The notes: generated by a model from the sequence alone, not told the origin. A stretch of DNA of 64,000 nt from Lachnospiraceae bacterium (GCA_017467805.1 JAFUKJ010000030.1:1-64000); one strand, 5' to 3'. Shown: positions 7,495 through 15,146, counted from the first letter of the stretch. Numbers and translations: made by a program.

Positions 7495-7613
7495 TTACCT
7501 ATTCGTCTTTACACTCATTCGAAAAAGTTGTACACTTCACTTAAGTACTTTTTTCCAAAGTGCTACCTACTTAGCTTCCCTTTCTAGTTTGCGCAGACTA
7601 TGGGGAAGCTTTT
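7468..7613 (+). ncRNA. Weak candidate plus-strand RNA opposite the signalling operon
   Basis: On the plus strand TGGTATAAT (7465-7473) is an extended -10 element, with only a poor -35. About 100 bases on, AGCTTCCC (7573-7580) and GGGAAGCT (7603-7610), with an inner TAGT/ACTA pair, are followed by TTTT. That makes a terminator in the plus direction only. Between them AGTACTTT and AAAGTGCT can pair. No protein is encoded. The promoter is weak, so this may be only a terminator. Confidence 0.25.
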
Positions 7614-7666
7614 ATATAAAATGATCAATATCACAAAATACCTTCCACAATATACCTTGTTCCATT

Positions 7667-7688
7667 AAAAACTCTCTTTTAGAGAACT
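7667..7688 (-). terminator. Hairpin and U-tract directly after the small peptide gene
   Basis: On the minus strand AGTTCTCT, AAA and AGAGAGTT pair with two G-U wobbles and run into TTTTT. It begins one base after the peptide stop codon, so most transcripts from the LytTR-type promoter would be about 110 nt and encode only the peptide. Confidence 0.55.
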
Positions 7689-7689
7689 T

Positions 7690-7752
7690 TTATTTTCCTC
7701 CCTTCAACATTTTTATAATCTCATCTAACCAATCTGTTCCTGAATAATACAT
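7690..7752 (-). CDS. 20-residue leader-like peptide gene
   Basis: Encodes MYYSGTDWLDEIIKMLKGGK. The ATG has an excellent ribosome binding site, GGGAGGTG, five bases upstream. An in-frame ATG at 7782 would give 30 residues, but it lacks such a site and probably lies upstream of the transcription start. The segment 'DWLDEIIKMLKGG' is amphipathic and has the spacing of a double-glycine leader: GG preceded by hydrophobic residues at -4, -7 and -12. Only one Lys follows the GG. No AgrB-like or Cys-containing AIP precursor is present. Context (LytTR repeats just upstream, kinase and regulator behind, C39-like protease ahead) suggests a secreted signal or its degraded precursor. Product unproven. 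Confidence 0.6.
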   Translation of the reverse strand: MYYSGTDWLDEIIKMLKGGK

Positions 7753-7808
7753 ACCTTCACCTCCCATTGAAATCATACTCATAATGTAACCCTTTTTTCA
7801 ATATCAAC

Positions 7809-7841
7809 GTCGTAGAATGCATTTTTATGTCGTGAAATGCA
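7809..7841 (-). promoter_or_regulatory. Direct-repeat LytTR-type binding site before the peptide gene
   Basis: GTCGTAGAATGCA (7809-7821) and GTCGTGAAATGCA (7829-7841) match at 11 of 13 positions and start exactly 20 bp apart, about two helical turns. That is the architecture bound by LytTR dimers such as AgrA. A TACATT -10-like box (7788-7783 on the minus strand) lies about 20 bp downstream, placing the repeats at an activator position. Confidence 0.65.
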
Positions 7842-7864
7842 AAAATGAACCCTACTTAGGTCCA
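7841..7864 (-). terminator. Terminator of the kinase gene
   Basis: On the minus strand TGGACC and GGGTTCA form a short stem (one G-U pair) followed by TTTTT, about 25 bases after the kinase stop. It separates the kinase transcript from the peptide promoter. Confidence 0.45.
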
Positions 7865-7888
7865 TTTCATACAAAATTATATATAATT

Positions 7889-9151
7889 TTAAATGCAAAT
7901 TTCCAATATCACCTTACCATCCTGATATTGATATTCCATACTCCCTTTTAACCTTTCTACGGCATTTCTAATATTTCTAACACCGTAGCCATGTTCGTCT
8001 TTGTTATCCTTCGAAGTATCTTCTCTCAATATATTCTGATACATCTCCTCCGTTGCTGAGTTTTCAAATCTGCAACAGAGTGTCTGATGATGGCTTAACA
8101 ACTTAACCTCAATCTCCTTATCATTCTCCATTTTATCACAAGCTTCTATCGCATTATTAATGGCATTCGAAAATACAGTACATAGTTCATATATATCACA
8201 ATGTAATCCTTGCTCCATTTCTCCTTCTATCTCTAACCTAATCCCTTTCTCCAATGCTTGCTGATTCATCATACTAAGAATTGCATCCAATCTTTCCTCT
8301 CCGATATGAATCTTTTGAAAAGACGCTTGTGTAAACTCCTGGTGAATACGATTAAGATAATTCTTCGCATCTACTACCTTATCTTCCTCTAATAGTAGTT
8401 GTAGCATTCCCATTTGGTTTGAAATATCATGACGAAATCTACGCATTTCTTTGTCCTTTTCGCAAAGTATCTCATAGTATGCCTGTTGTACACGAATCAC
8501 TTCATCCTTTAAAGCATTCTTTTCAAAAAAAACCTTCTTTTGGTAACTCTCAATAACCAGCCAAACAATCAAGCCCCAAATTCCACCAAATGCTATAGCT
8601 ATTGTTACCCTGAATATCATTATTCCTCTAACATCATTGAATTCTTCATGCAATATATTTCCCAATACTGCTATTGCAATGCTAAATATAAGTACAAACA
8701 TAATCAAAAAATATTTTCCAGCAGAAATGCTATTCATATACTTAATCATCTTATGATACCATTGCATTCTAGACACTATATAGAATATGATAGTTACTAT
8801 TCCTAAGCGAAGAAAATCTATCATTCTATCCATGAAAACATCATTTATCATAGTATCAATAAAAATATCAAGAAACGCATCTGCAAAAGCTATCATCCAA
8901 TATAAGAGAAGTATATTCAACAGCTTTCTAGTCCATCTTCCTTCGCATATCATAAACCATACTACTATTTCTAATATATAATAAATACTAAATAATTCTG
9001 GAAACAATACAAATTTGGATAATAACGCAACAGCATATAATGCCCCCGCTAATAACCATCTTCTTGGTTCCTTAACCGTCCAATGATTTGTCCATTCACC
9101 TATTAGAACCATACATAGCAAACTAAAAATAAAATATACTACCTCTACCAT
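7889..9151 (-). CDS. AgrC-like GHKL sensor histidine kinase
   Basis: Membrane sensor kinase of about 420 residues. Residues 1-200 hold six or seven hydrophobic helices, as in AgrC/ComD-type peptide receptors. A coiled linker (about 205-235) leads to the phosphoacceptor His241 in FRHDISNQ, then a GHKL ATPase domain with the N box FSNAINNAIEAC (about 327-338) and glycine box HGYGVRNI (about 387-394). An in-frame ATG at 9163 overlaps the regulator gene; I prefer the ATG at 9151, one base after the regulator's TGA, with GAGGTG upstream. It is co-transcribed with the LytTR regulator. No AgrB protease is present; the ligand is presumably a peptide, plausibly the one encoded at 7690-7752. Confidence 0.87.
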   Translation of the reverse strand: MVEVVYFIFSLLCMVLIGEWTNHWTVKEPRRWLLAGALYAVALLSKFVLFPELFSIYYILEIVVWFMICEGRWTRKLLNILLLYWMIAFADAFLDIFIDTMINDVFMDRMIDFLRLGIVTIIFYIVSRMQWYHKMIKYMNSISAGKYFLIMFVLIFSIAIAVLGNILHEEFNDVRGIMIFRVTIAIAFGGIWGLIVWLVIESYQKKVFFEKNALKDEVIRVQQAYYEILCEKDKEMRRFRHDISNQMGMLQLLLEEDKVVDAKNYLNRIHQEFTQASFQKIHIGEERLDAILSMMNQQALEKGIRLEIEGEMEQGLHCDIYELCTVFSNAINNAIEACDKMENDKEIEVKLLSHHQTLCCRFENSATEEMYQNILREDTSKDNKDEHGYGVRNIRNAVERLKGSMEYQYQDGKVILEICI

Positions 9152-9152
9152 C

Positions 9153-9848
9153 TCACACCTCATCCAGCTTACTTCTCAGATAGCTCCTATACTGCTCCAA
9201 TATAGCCCCCTTATTCTTACGACTTAAACGAATCCTCTTATCTTCTTCTAAGATAACTTCATCTTGGTTTTTATCGAATAACGCAAGATTTATAATGTAA
9301 GAGCGATTTACCCTACAGAAGTCCGTGTGTGGTAATACTTCTTCCCATTCCTTCATGGTTCGGCGTATTAGGTATTTTTCATCTTCTGTTACTAAATATG
9401 TATATTTATCCTCAGCCTCTATATATCTGACAGAATCTGCATAGACAACATATCGCTTTCCGTTCTCTTCCCATTCCACTGTTTTTCTATTGACAAACAG
9501 CTTCATCTTCTTAACAATCTGTGCAAAAGCAGTTTCCCGAATAGGCTTCTGTAAAAATCCTATCACATTCGCTCCAAATGCCTCTACCATACGTTCCTCA
9601 TGACTTGTCAGGAAAATAATCTTTACCCGTGATTTTTCTCTTTCCAAGATATCCTTTACATGTATACCATCCATCCCTGTCATCTCAATATCTAGGAATA
9701 AGAAATCATATTGCATATCTGACCCTAATAATTCTTCACCGTTCGTATAATAATCATATATGACATCTTCCTGCCCCAATATCCTCTTGCAGTTCTCTAT
9801 CACCGCTTCGCTATATAGTCTTTCATCATCACATATCGCGATTCGCAC
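9153..9848 (-). CDS. AgrA-like LytTR response regulator
   Basis: Cytoplasmic DNA-binding response regulator, 231 residues. The receiver domain (1-115) has the acidic pair in CDDE, phosphoacceptor Asp53 in FLFLDIEM, the Thr in FLTSHEE and Lys in LQKP. Residues 130-231 are a LytTR domain ('HTDFCRVNRSYIINL'). The start is GTG, with GGAGGT eight bases upstream. First gene of a two-gene operon with the kinase. LytTR domains bind paired direct repeats about 21 bp apart; such a pair lies at 7809-7841, before the small peptide gene, which makes that gene the obvious target. Confidence 0.9.
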   Translation of the reverse strand: MRIAICDDERLYSEAVIENCKRILGQEDVIYDYYTNGEELLGSDMQYDFLFLDIEMTGMDGIHVKDILEREKSRVKIIFLTSHEERMVEAFGANVIGFLQKPIRETAFAQIVKKMKLFVNRKTVEWEENGKRYVVYADSVRYIEAEDKYTYLVTEDEKYLIRRTMKEWEEVLPHTDFCRVNRSYIINLALFDKNQDEVILEEDKRIRLSRKNKGAILEQYRSYLRSKLDEV

Positions 9849-9971
9849 TTTACTGTACCTCCGTAATACCTATACCTTAGTCCGAATCCCCTATCTTATC
9901 ACATCCACACTTAACATAATACTCTATCACATGCACTTTTACTAGGAACTATAATTCCTAGTTGCAACAAT

Positions 9972-11867
9972 TTACAAGAAAAACTTCAACAGCATATATC
10001 CCACAGCTGCCACCCCTGCAAGGAATTTCCAAGCTTTTTTCCAAAAACTCTTCTTACGCTTCTTGGACTTTTTCTTCTTTTCCTTCTCCTTCTTTTCTGC
10101 CTGCTGTTCACGCTCTGCTTCCTCACGTTTAGACAGCTTTGGCTTCTTATAGATAGCAAGTGCCTTCTGCCAGCGTTCCTTTAGGTCGTCACGTTCAGCA
10201 GATAGCGCCAGCATTTGCGCATTCATCTCGGCAATATGCTCTGGTGTGTATGGCGGCTTGATGATGCTCATTCTGCCCATACCACTCTCAATGGTTTCCT
10301 TCGTATAATGAAGTCCCATGAAATGCTCCATACGTCTCTCCAATAGTGCCATGTCATCATTCTCCTGCTGGTCCTCCTGCAAGGTGGATAACAAACGCAT
10401 TGCTCCGCTATCATAGTGGGACGGATTGATACATACCAAATGCCAGATATTGCTTGTCTTGTCAGGCTTATCCTTAAACACGCGAATTGCGCGGCCACGC
10501 ATCTGATTACTCAGCATAAAAGAACCTACAAAGCTTGCAAGAATGAGTGAATTGATACATGGTGAATCCCAGCCCTCGCCTAAGAGTGACTTGGTTCCCA
10601 CCAATACCTGCATATAGCCTTGTGTAAATATCTCTGTCACTGCTGCAGTCAGAAAATGCGCATCTCCTACAGCATCAACCTTAAGATAATCCGTCTCGGC
10701 AAGCTGTCCTATCTTAGAGAAGGTTACTCTTCCTATACCTTCTATTGCTTTTTCTAGAGCTTCCTTTGCTTCTGCTGGTATAACCACAAGTGTGCCACAG
10801 AGTACACCAAGTCTTAACTTCTTCACCTGCTGTACACCTACTTGCGACAAATCTGTCTGACCTACTGATGCACAATCCGCTTCCTCTGCCTGCTCTGTTA
10901 TATCCTTTGTCTGCGCCTCTGTCTCAGGAGTCTGTGGCTGCTTCAATCTCTCCTCTATATCGCGTCTTAATATCTCAAAAAATGGTACAACACCAAGCTC
11001 ATAAACCTCCTTGGTCTCATCACCTACTGCCTTTTCATATTCCTTCTTAATAAAATCAGTCAGAATCAACAGTCTCAGCTCATCTCCAAAGGACTTATGC
11101 TCGTGTGCCACAATATCACGGATACTTTGAATCTTGCCCTTAGACTTCATAAGCTCCTTGTCACCAAGCTTCTGTTCTTCCTTAGTCGGATAATTAAAAT
11201 ATACATAGTCCTGATGAGGGCAAAGACTTCCCTCTTTTACCAGCTCAGGAATACTAATCTCCACATCAATCTCACCGCACATATCAATATAGCGCTTCCA
11301 CATAGATGGTGTAGAATCATAAGGCGGTGTTGCCGTAAGAGAAATCATGCGAATCCCATTACAGGCGCTTCTTACCTCTTCTAATGCCTTCCACCATTCA
11401 CTGCGCAGATGATGGCATTCATCAAGGCAGAATACACCTATGGCGTTGTCACGAATCTTGGCAATCACATCAAAGTCAGTGTAATCAATTCCTTCATCCT
11501 CCTCACCCTTACCATCGCACTTCTCACGTCTCAATGCACTATGAAGTGCCTGATAGGTTACTACTGTGATGACTCTAGGGTCTCGTAAATCCTGCGATAT
11601 GTAGTCCTCTGCATTCACACCCTCGCATAAGAAGCCCGATACTATACGCGCTACCCACTGCTCGCGAATGGTAATTGATGGTGCAAGCACCAGTGTCGGA
11701 CTCTGCATTCTCTTAATCAGTTCTATTCCCAATGTAGTCTTACCAGAGCCTGGCGCCGCCACAATATGTACCTTGCCGTCCTGCAAATACTTTGTTGCAT
11801 TCTCTAATGCTCTCGCCTGATAGGTTCTCCATGTTCCTTTAAACTGTAATATTCTGTCGTAATTCAT
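9972..11867 (-). CDS. SF2 DEAD/DEAH-box helicase with basic linker and hydrophobic tail
   Basis: 631-residue ATP-dependent helicase/translocase of the ResIII/XPB-like group. Motif I is APGSGKTT (38-45), motif II DECH (149-152), motif III LTATPP (177-182) and motif VI QMRGRAIRV in the second RecA domain. An insert of about 55 Glu/Gln/Thr-rich residues separates parts of the C-terminal half. Unusually, the end is a Lys/Glu-rich charged coil (about 570-612) and then a hydrophobic stretch of about 17 residues at the very C-terminus, like a tail anchor. It stands alone, with no nuclease or methylase neighbour. DNA repair, RNA remodelling or defence are all possible; I do not assign a role. Confidence 0.75.
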   Translation of the reverse strand: MNYDRILQFKGTWRTYQARALENATKYLQDGKVHIVAAPGSGKTTLGIELIKRMQSPTLVLAPSITIREQWVARIVSGFLCEGVNAEDYISQDLRDPRVITVVTYQALHSALRREKCDGKGEEDEGIDYTDFDVIAKIRDNAIGVFCLDECHHLRSEWWKALEEVRSACNGIRMISLTATPPYDSTPSMWKRYIDMCGEIDVEISIPELVKEGSLCPHQDYVYFNYPTKEEQKLGDKELMKSKGKIQSIRDIVAHEHKSFGDELRLLILTDFIKKEYEKAVGDETKEVYELGVVPFFEILRRDIEERLKQPQTPETEAQTKDITEQAEEADCASVGQTDLSQVGVQQVKKLRLGVLCGTLVVIPAEAKEALEKAIEGIGRVTFSKIGQLAETDYLKVDAVGDAHFLTAAVTEIFTQGYMQVLVGTKSLLGEGWDSPCINSLILASFVGSFMLSNQMRGRAIRVFKDKPDKTSNIWHLVCINPSHYDSGAMRLLSTLQEDQQENDDMALLERRMEHFMGLHYTKETIESGMGRMSIIKPPYTPEHIAEMNAQMLALSAERDDLKERWQKALAIYKKPKLSKREEAEREQQAEKKEKEKKKKSKKRKKSFWKKAWKFLAGVAAVGYMLLKFFL

Positions 11868-12015
11868 ATTCTCCCTCTCTCATATATGATTTCCTCATAG
11901 ATAACCTAAGTTTACCATATTTATGCAAGCCATGCACATAAATTCACAGCAGCATTGCTTCTTTTCGGTGTAGGTATTGCAATCTTTTCCAGTTGGTTGT
12001 ATATTATAGGCATAG

Positions 12016-12050
12016 GTAAAATATTTTAATTTTTAGTTAAAGTATTTTAC
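12016..12050. promoter_or_regulatory. 14-bp inverted repeat upstream of the second aldolase
   Basis: GTAAAATATTTTAA (12016-12029) and TTAAAGTATTTTAC (12037-12050) are complementary at 13 of 14 positions around a 7-base spacer. They lie 45-80 bases before the aldolase ATG. A related but poorer repeat stands before the GH43 gene at 46358-46389. Probable operator; the regulator is unknown. Confidence 0.45.
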
Positions 12051-12094
12051 ATAATAACAAATTCATTTTTTAATTGAGAAGGGATGGTTTAACT

Positions 12095-13030
12095 ATGGCA
12101 TTAGTTACTACTAAAGACATGTTTGCCAAGGCATATGCAGGCGGCTATGCAGTTGGTGCTTTCAATGTAAACAATATGGAAATCGTGCAGGGTATCACAG
12201 AAGCAGCTGGTGAGCTTCGCTCACCTATCGTTCTTCAGGTATCTGCAGGTGCCAGAAACTACGCTAATCATAACTACTTAGTAAAGCTCGTTGAAGCAGC
12301 TTTGATGCAGTATGATATTCCTGTAGCACTTCACTTAGACCACGGTGCTGACTTTGATATCTGTAAGTCATGTATCGACGGTGGATTTACTTCAGTTATG
12401 ATTGATGGTTCTCACCATTCATTTAAGGATAATATCGAATTAACAAGAAGAGTTGTAGATTACGCTCATTCAAAGGGTGTTGTAGTAGAGGGTGAGCTTG
12501 GACAGCTCGCTGGTATCGAGGATGATGTTAACGTATCTGCTGAGGATGCAAGCTATACACATCCAGATGAGGTTGAAGAGTTCGTTGATAAGACAGGTGT
12601 TGATTCCCTTGCTATCGCAATTGGAACAAGCCACGGTGCTTTCAAGTTCAAGCCAGGTCAGACACCACAGCTTCGTTTTGACATTCTTGACGAGGTTAGC
12701 AAGCGTCTTCCTAACTTCCCTATCGTACTTCATGGTGCATCAAGCGTTTCTCAGGAGTATGTAAAGATTATTCAGGCTAACGGTGGTAAGCTTGAAGATG
12801 CTATCGGTATTCCAGAGGATATGTTAAGACAGGCCGCTAGAAGTGCTGTATGTAAGATTAACATCGACTCAGACCTTCGTCTTGCTATGACAGCAGGTGT
12901 TCGTGAAGTATTATACAACAATCCTTCAGCATTCGACCCAAGAGAGTATCTCAAGGTTGGTCGTGCTAACGTTAAGGCTCTTGTTGCTCACAAGATTACA
13001 AACGTACTCGGAAGCGAGAACAAAGCTTAA
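12095..13030 (+). CDS. fba: Second class II fructose-bisphosphate aldolase
   Basis: 311-residue zinc aldolase of the same superfamily as the gene at 564, but clearly diverged. HLDHG at 80-84 (catalytic Asp82, metal His83), GSHHS at 105-109, metal-ligand His180 in IGTSHGAF and His213 in VLHGAS, and the phosphate-binding NIDSD in the C-terminal third. It carries an extra stretch near 220-240 ('IIQANGGKLEDA'). The ATG at 12095 is taken over an in-frame TTG at 12074; AGAAGGG precedes it, though 11 bases away. Monocistronic between an inverted-repeat operator and two terminators. Either the main glycolytic aldolase or a condition-specific paralogue; sequence alone does not settle which. Confidence 0.92.
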   Translation: MALVTTKDMFAKAYAGGYAVGAFNVNNMEIVQGITEAAGELRSPIVLQVSAGARNYANHNYLVKLVEAALMQYDIPVALHLDHGADFDICKSCIDGGFTSVMIDGSHHSFKDNIELTRRVVDYAHSKGVVVEGELGQLAGIEDDVNVSAEDASYTHPDEVEEFVDKTGVDSLAIAIGTSHGAFKFKPGQTPQLRFDILDEVSKRLPNFPIVLHGASSVSQEYVKIIQANGGKLEDAIGIPEDMLRQAARSAVCKINIDSDLRLAMTAGVREVLYNNPSAFDPREYLKVGRANVKALVAHKITNVLGSENKA

Positions 13031-13033
13031 TAA

Positions 13034-13084
13034 TGTGCGCCCGCTGGGCGCACATAAAAAAACTCCGCATCATGCGGAGTTTTT
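13034..13084. terminator. Two stacked hairpins, the second bidirectional, between aldolase and crh
   Basis: TGTGCGCCC/GGGCGCACA (13034-13054), then ACTCCGCA/TGCGGAGT (13062-13080) flanked by an A-run on the left and TTTTT on the right. The second terminates the plus-strand aldolase and also the minus-strand crh operon. Confidence 0.8.
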
Positions 13085-13092
13085 ATTATCTT

Positions 13093-13353
13093 TTATTCAT
13101 CCTGTCCGTTTAAAAATCTCTCGATATGTGCAATAGCGTCTGCTTCATCAGCGCCATCTGCAACTACTGTGAGCTCTTCGCCGTTATCAAGTCCAAGGCT
13201 CATCATACCCATAATACTCTTAGCATTGACCTTCTTATCGTCTACCTCTACGAAAACAGAGCTCTCGTACTGGCTTGCTACCTGTACAAATACAGCAACA
13301 GGTCTTGCCTCTAATCCATTGTCTAAATGAATTGTCATAGATTTTTGAATCAT
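13093..13353 (-). CDS. crh: Crh-type HPr homologue with Glu at position 15
   Basis: 86-residue HPr-fold protein. HPr of the PTS accepts phosphate on His15 in GLHARP; here the motif is GLEARP, so Glu15 replaces the phosphoacceptor and the protein cannot relay PTS phosphate. The regulatory Ser46 and its context NAKSIMGMMSLG are intact, so it should be a substrate of HprK and, as Ser46-P, a CcpA corepressor. The match to Bacillus subtilis Crh (Gln15) extends along the chain (ARPVAVFVQ, KKVNAKSIMG). Position supports this: it lies just after whiA and rapZ, as in Bacillus, with hprK a few genes upstream. Ribosome site GGAGG. A misannotated ptsH is the main alternative. Confidence 0.87.
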   Translation of the reverse strand: MIQKSMTIHLDNGLEARPVAVFVQVASQYESSVFVEVDDKKVNAKSIMGMMSLGLDNGEELTVVADGADEADAIAHIERFLNGQDE

Positions 13354-13368
13354 AATTCTTCCTCCTCT

Positions 13369-14259
13369 TTAACTGCGTAATCTATCCGCTAATTCACTCA
13401 GCTTACGCAGACGATGGTTCACACCCGACTTACCAACCTTAGGCTCCAGGCATTCCCCAAGCTCTTTAAGTGTTGCTTCAGGATACTCTAGTCTAACTAC
13501 TGCAATCTCTCGCAGATTATCAGACAAATTATCAAATCCATAATGGTCTCTAATATACTGAATATCCTCTATTTGCTTCGTTGCTGCATTTACTGTCTTG
13601 GTAATATTTGCAGCCTCGCAATTCACTCTTCTGTTAATGGAGTTACGCATATCCTTCAGAATACGCAGATTCTCCAAATTCATCAAGGCAACATGCGCTC
13701 CCATAACATTCAGAAGCTCAACAATGCCTTCACTTTCCTTGATATATACTACCTGATAACGCTTACGCTGTACTATCTTGGCTTCTATATCAAATGTATG
13801 TAACATGTCCTGTATCTGTCCTGCCTGCTCGATATTCTCACATACAAACTCCAGATGATATCCCTTCTCAGGATTACTCATGGAACCAATGCTCAAGAAT
13901 GCGCCTCTAAGAAACGCTCTCTTACAACAGGCACTCTTCACAACCAATGGACTAACGGTATGACTGCCTTCCACATATTTAATGGACATCAAAATCCTAT
14001 TTACCGCTTCCGAATCTATACATCGGCAATTAGGAGTTTCAGCCACACTGCCTATATTAAATGTTTTCTTCAATAATGTAAAGCATTTTCTTGTCGGAAA
14101 AAGAGATTCCTCATGCATTTCAATATAAAATTGTCCCTTTTCGTCCTTTTTTACCGCCATTGCATACTGTAAAATTGCCGCAAGCTCTGCTATCTGGCAA
14201 TGCTTAGGCGTTGGCAGCTGCTTTACTAATTCTTCCTTTACCTCTGCTGAAAATGACAA
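13369..14259 (-). CDS. whiA: WhiA-family DNA-binding regulator
   Basis: 296-residue protein of the WhiA/DUF199 family, combining a degenerate LAGLIDADG-like N-terminal domain (about 15-195) with a C-terminal helix-turn-helix (about 210-290, 'EYPEATLKELGECL' and 'GVNHRLRKLSELA'). WhiA influences cell division and chromosome segregation in Firmicutes and sporulation in actinomycetes. It stands between crh and rapZ, the conserved Firmicutes order, with short gaps that imply co-transcription. The length is slightly below the usual 310-330 but all parts appear present. Confidence 0.92.
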   Translation of the reverse strand: MSFSAEVKEELVKQLPTPKHCQIAELAAILQYAMAVKKDEKGQFYIEMHEESLFPTRKCFTLLKKTFNIGSVAETPNCRCIDSEAVNRILMSIKYVEGSHTVSPLVVKSACCKRAFLRGAFLSIGSMSNPEKGYHLEFVCENIEQAGQIQDMLHTFDIEAKIVQRKRYQVVYIKESEGIVELLNVMGAHVALMNLENLRILKDMRNSINRRVNCEAANITKTVNAATKQIEDIQYIRDHYGFDNLSDNLREIAVVRLEYPEATLKELGECLEPKVGKSGVNHRLRKLSELADRLRS

Positions 14260-14288
14260 CTATCTATCCCTTTGCCTTTCCATCTTAC

Positions 14289-15146
14289 TTATGATTTAAT
14301 CTCACGATGACGTAATGTCACACCATACTCACCATTGTTATATAAACGCCTGTATAACTCTCCTGCAAGCGTTACACTTCTATGCTGTCCGCCTGTACAG
14401 CCTATCGCTACTACCAGCTGATACTTGCCTTCCTTCACATACTGTGGAATCAGAAAACGCACCATATCCTCAAGCTTTGCCATAAATTCCTTTGCTTCAT
14501 CATAGCCCATAACATAATCCTGAACCTCTTTATCCAGTCCTGTCTTCTGCTTAAGCTCATCAATATAGAAGGGATTAGGCAGGAATCGTACATCAAATAC
14601 CAAATCAGCATCCTGCGGAATACCATGCTTAAATCCAAAGGATACAATATTTACCATGAGATTATTATATTTCTCATCCTTAACAAATATGCGGTCAAGC
14701 TCTTCCTTAAGCTCTCTTGTCAGAAGATTTGTTGTATCAATAATATAATCTGCCTCTGTCTTGATACTGCTTAATACCTTTCTCTCCTGCTGAATACCCT
14801 GCATCAGGTCTCCATCCGAAGAAAGTGGATGTAGACGACGGGTTTCCTTGTATCTCTTCAATAATACTTCATCTGAAGCCTGTAGAAATAACACTTCAAA
14901 AGGATATCCGTTGGTACGAAGTCTCTCTATCAGACTATTCACATCATCAAAGGACTGGTCTGCTCTGACATCTAACCCTAGGGCTACCTTTTCTATCTCA
15001 CAGCTTGGCATGGATAAAAGCTCCATAAATTTCTCAATCAAAGCCACTGGCATATTATCCGCACAATAATAACCTGCGTCCTCTAACATCTTCATAGTAA
15101 TACTCTTACCGCCACCACTCATACCGGTAACTATGACAAATCTCAT
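14289..15146 (-). CDS. rapZ: RapZ/YvcJ family nucleotide-binding protein
   Basis: About 285 residues. Walker A GMSGGGKS at 8-15, a Walker B-like region, and the C-terminal domain with IGCTGGQHRSV near residue 240, all diagnostic of RapZ. In Enterobacteria RapZ is an RNase adaptor for GlmZ; in Bacillus YvcJ the role is less defined and linked to cell-wall precursor and competence control. The ATG at 15146 is preferred to an in-frame TTG at 15164 because GGAAAGGAAGG directly precedes it. Cluster partners murB and whiA support a cell-envelope or division link. Confidence 0.92.
   Translation of the reverse strand: MRFVIVTGMSGGGKSITMKMLEDAGYYCADNMPVALIEKFMELLSMPSCEIEKVALGLDVRADQSFDDVNSLIERLRTNGYPFEVLFLQASDEVLLKRYKETRRLHPLSSDGDLMQGIQQERKVLSSIKTEADYIIDTTNLLTRELKEELDRIFVKDEKYNNLMVNIVSFGFKHGIPQDADLVFDVRFLPNPFYIDELKQKTGLDKEVQDYVMGYDEAKEFMAKLEDMVRFLIPQYVKEGKYQLVVAIGCTGGQHRSVTLAGELYRRLYNNGEYGVTLRHREIKS

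Noticed and set aside
7612-7665. 17-codon ORF on the minus strand (MEQGILWKVFCDIDHFI) just after the peptide terminator
   Set aside because: It contains a Cys near the end like an autoinducing peptide, but it has no ribosome binding site, starts within the terminator U-tract, and no AgrB is present.
7690-7782. 30-residue version of the small peptide from the ATG at 7782
   Set aside because: No good ribosome site at that ATG, and the predicted -10 box (7783-7788) would place transcription start downstream of it; the ATG at 7752 has GGGAGGTG.
13093-13353. Canonical PTS HPr (ptsH)
   Set aside because: Position 15 is Glu, not His, so PTS phosphotransfer is not possible; Crh fits better.
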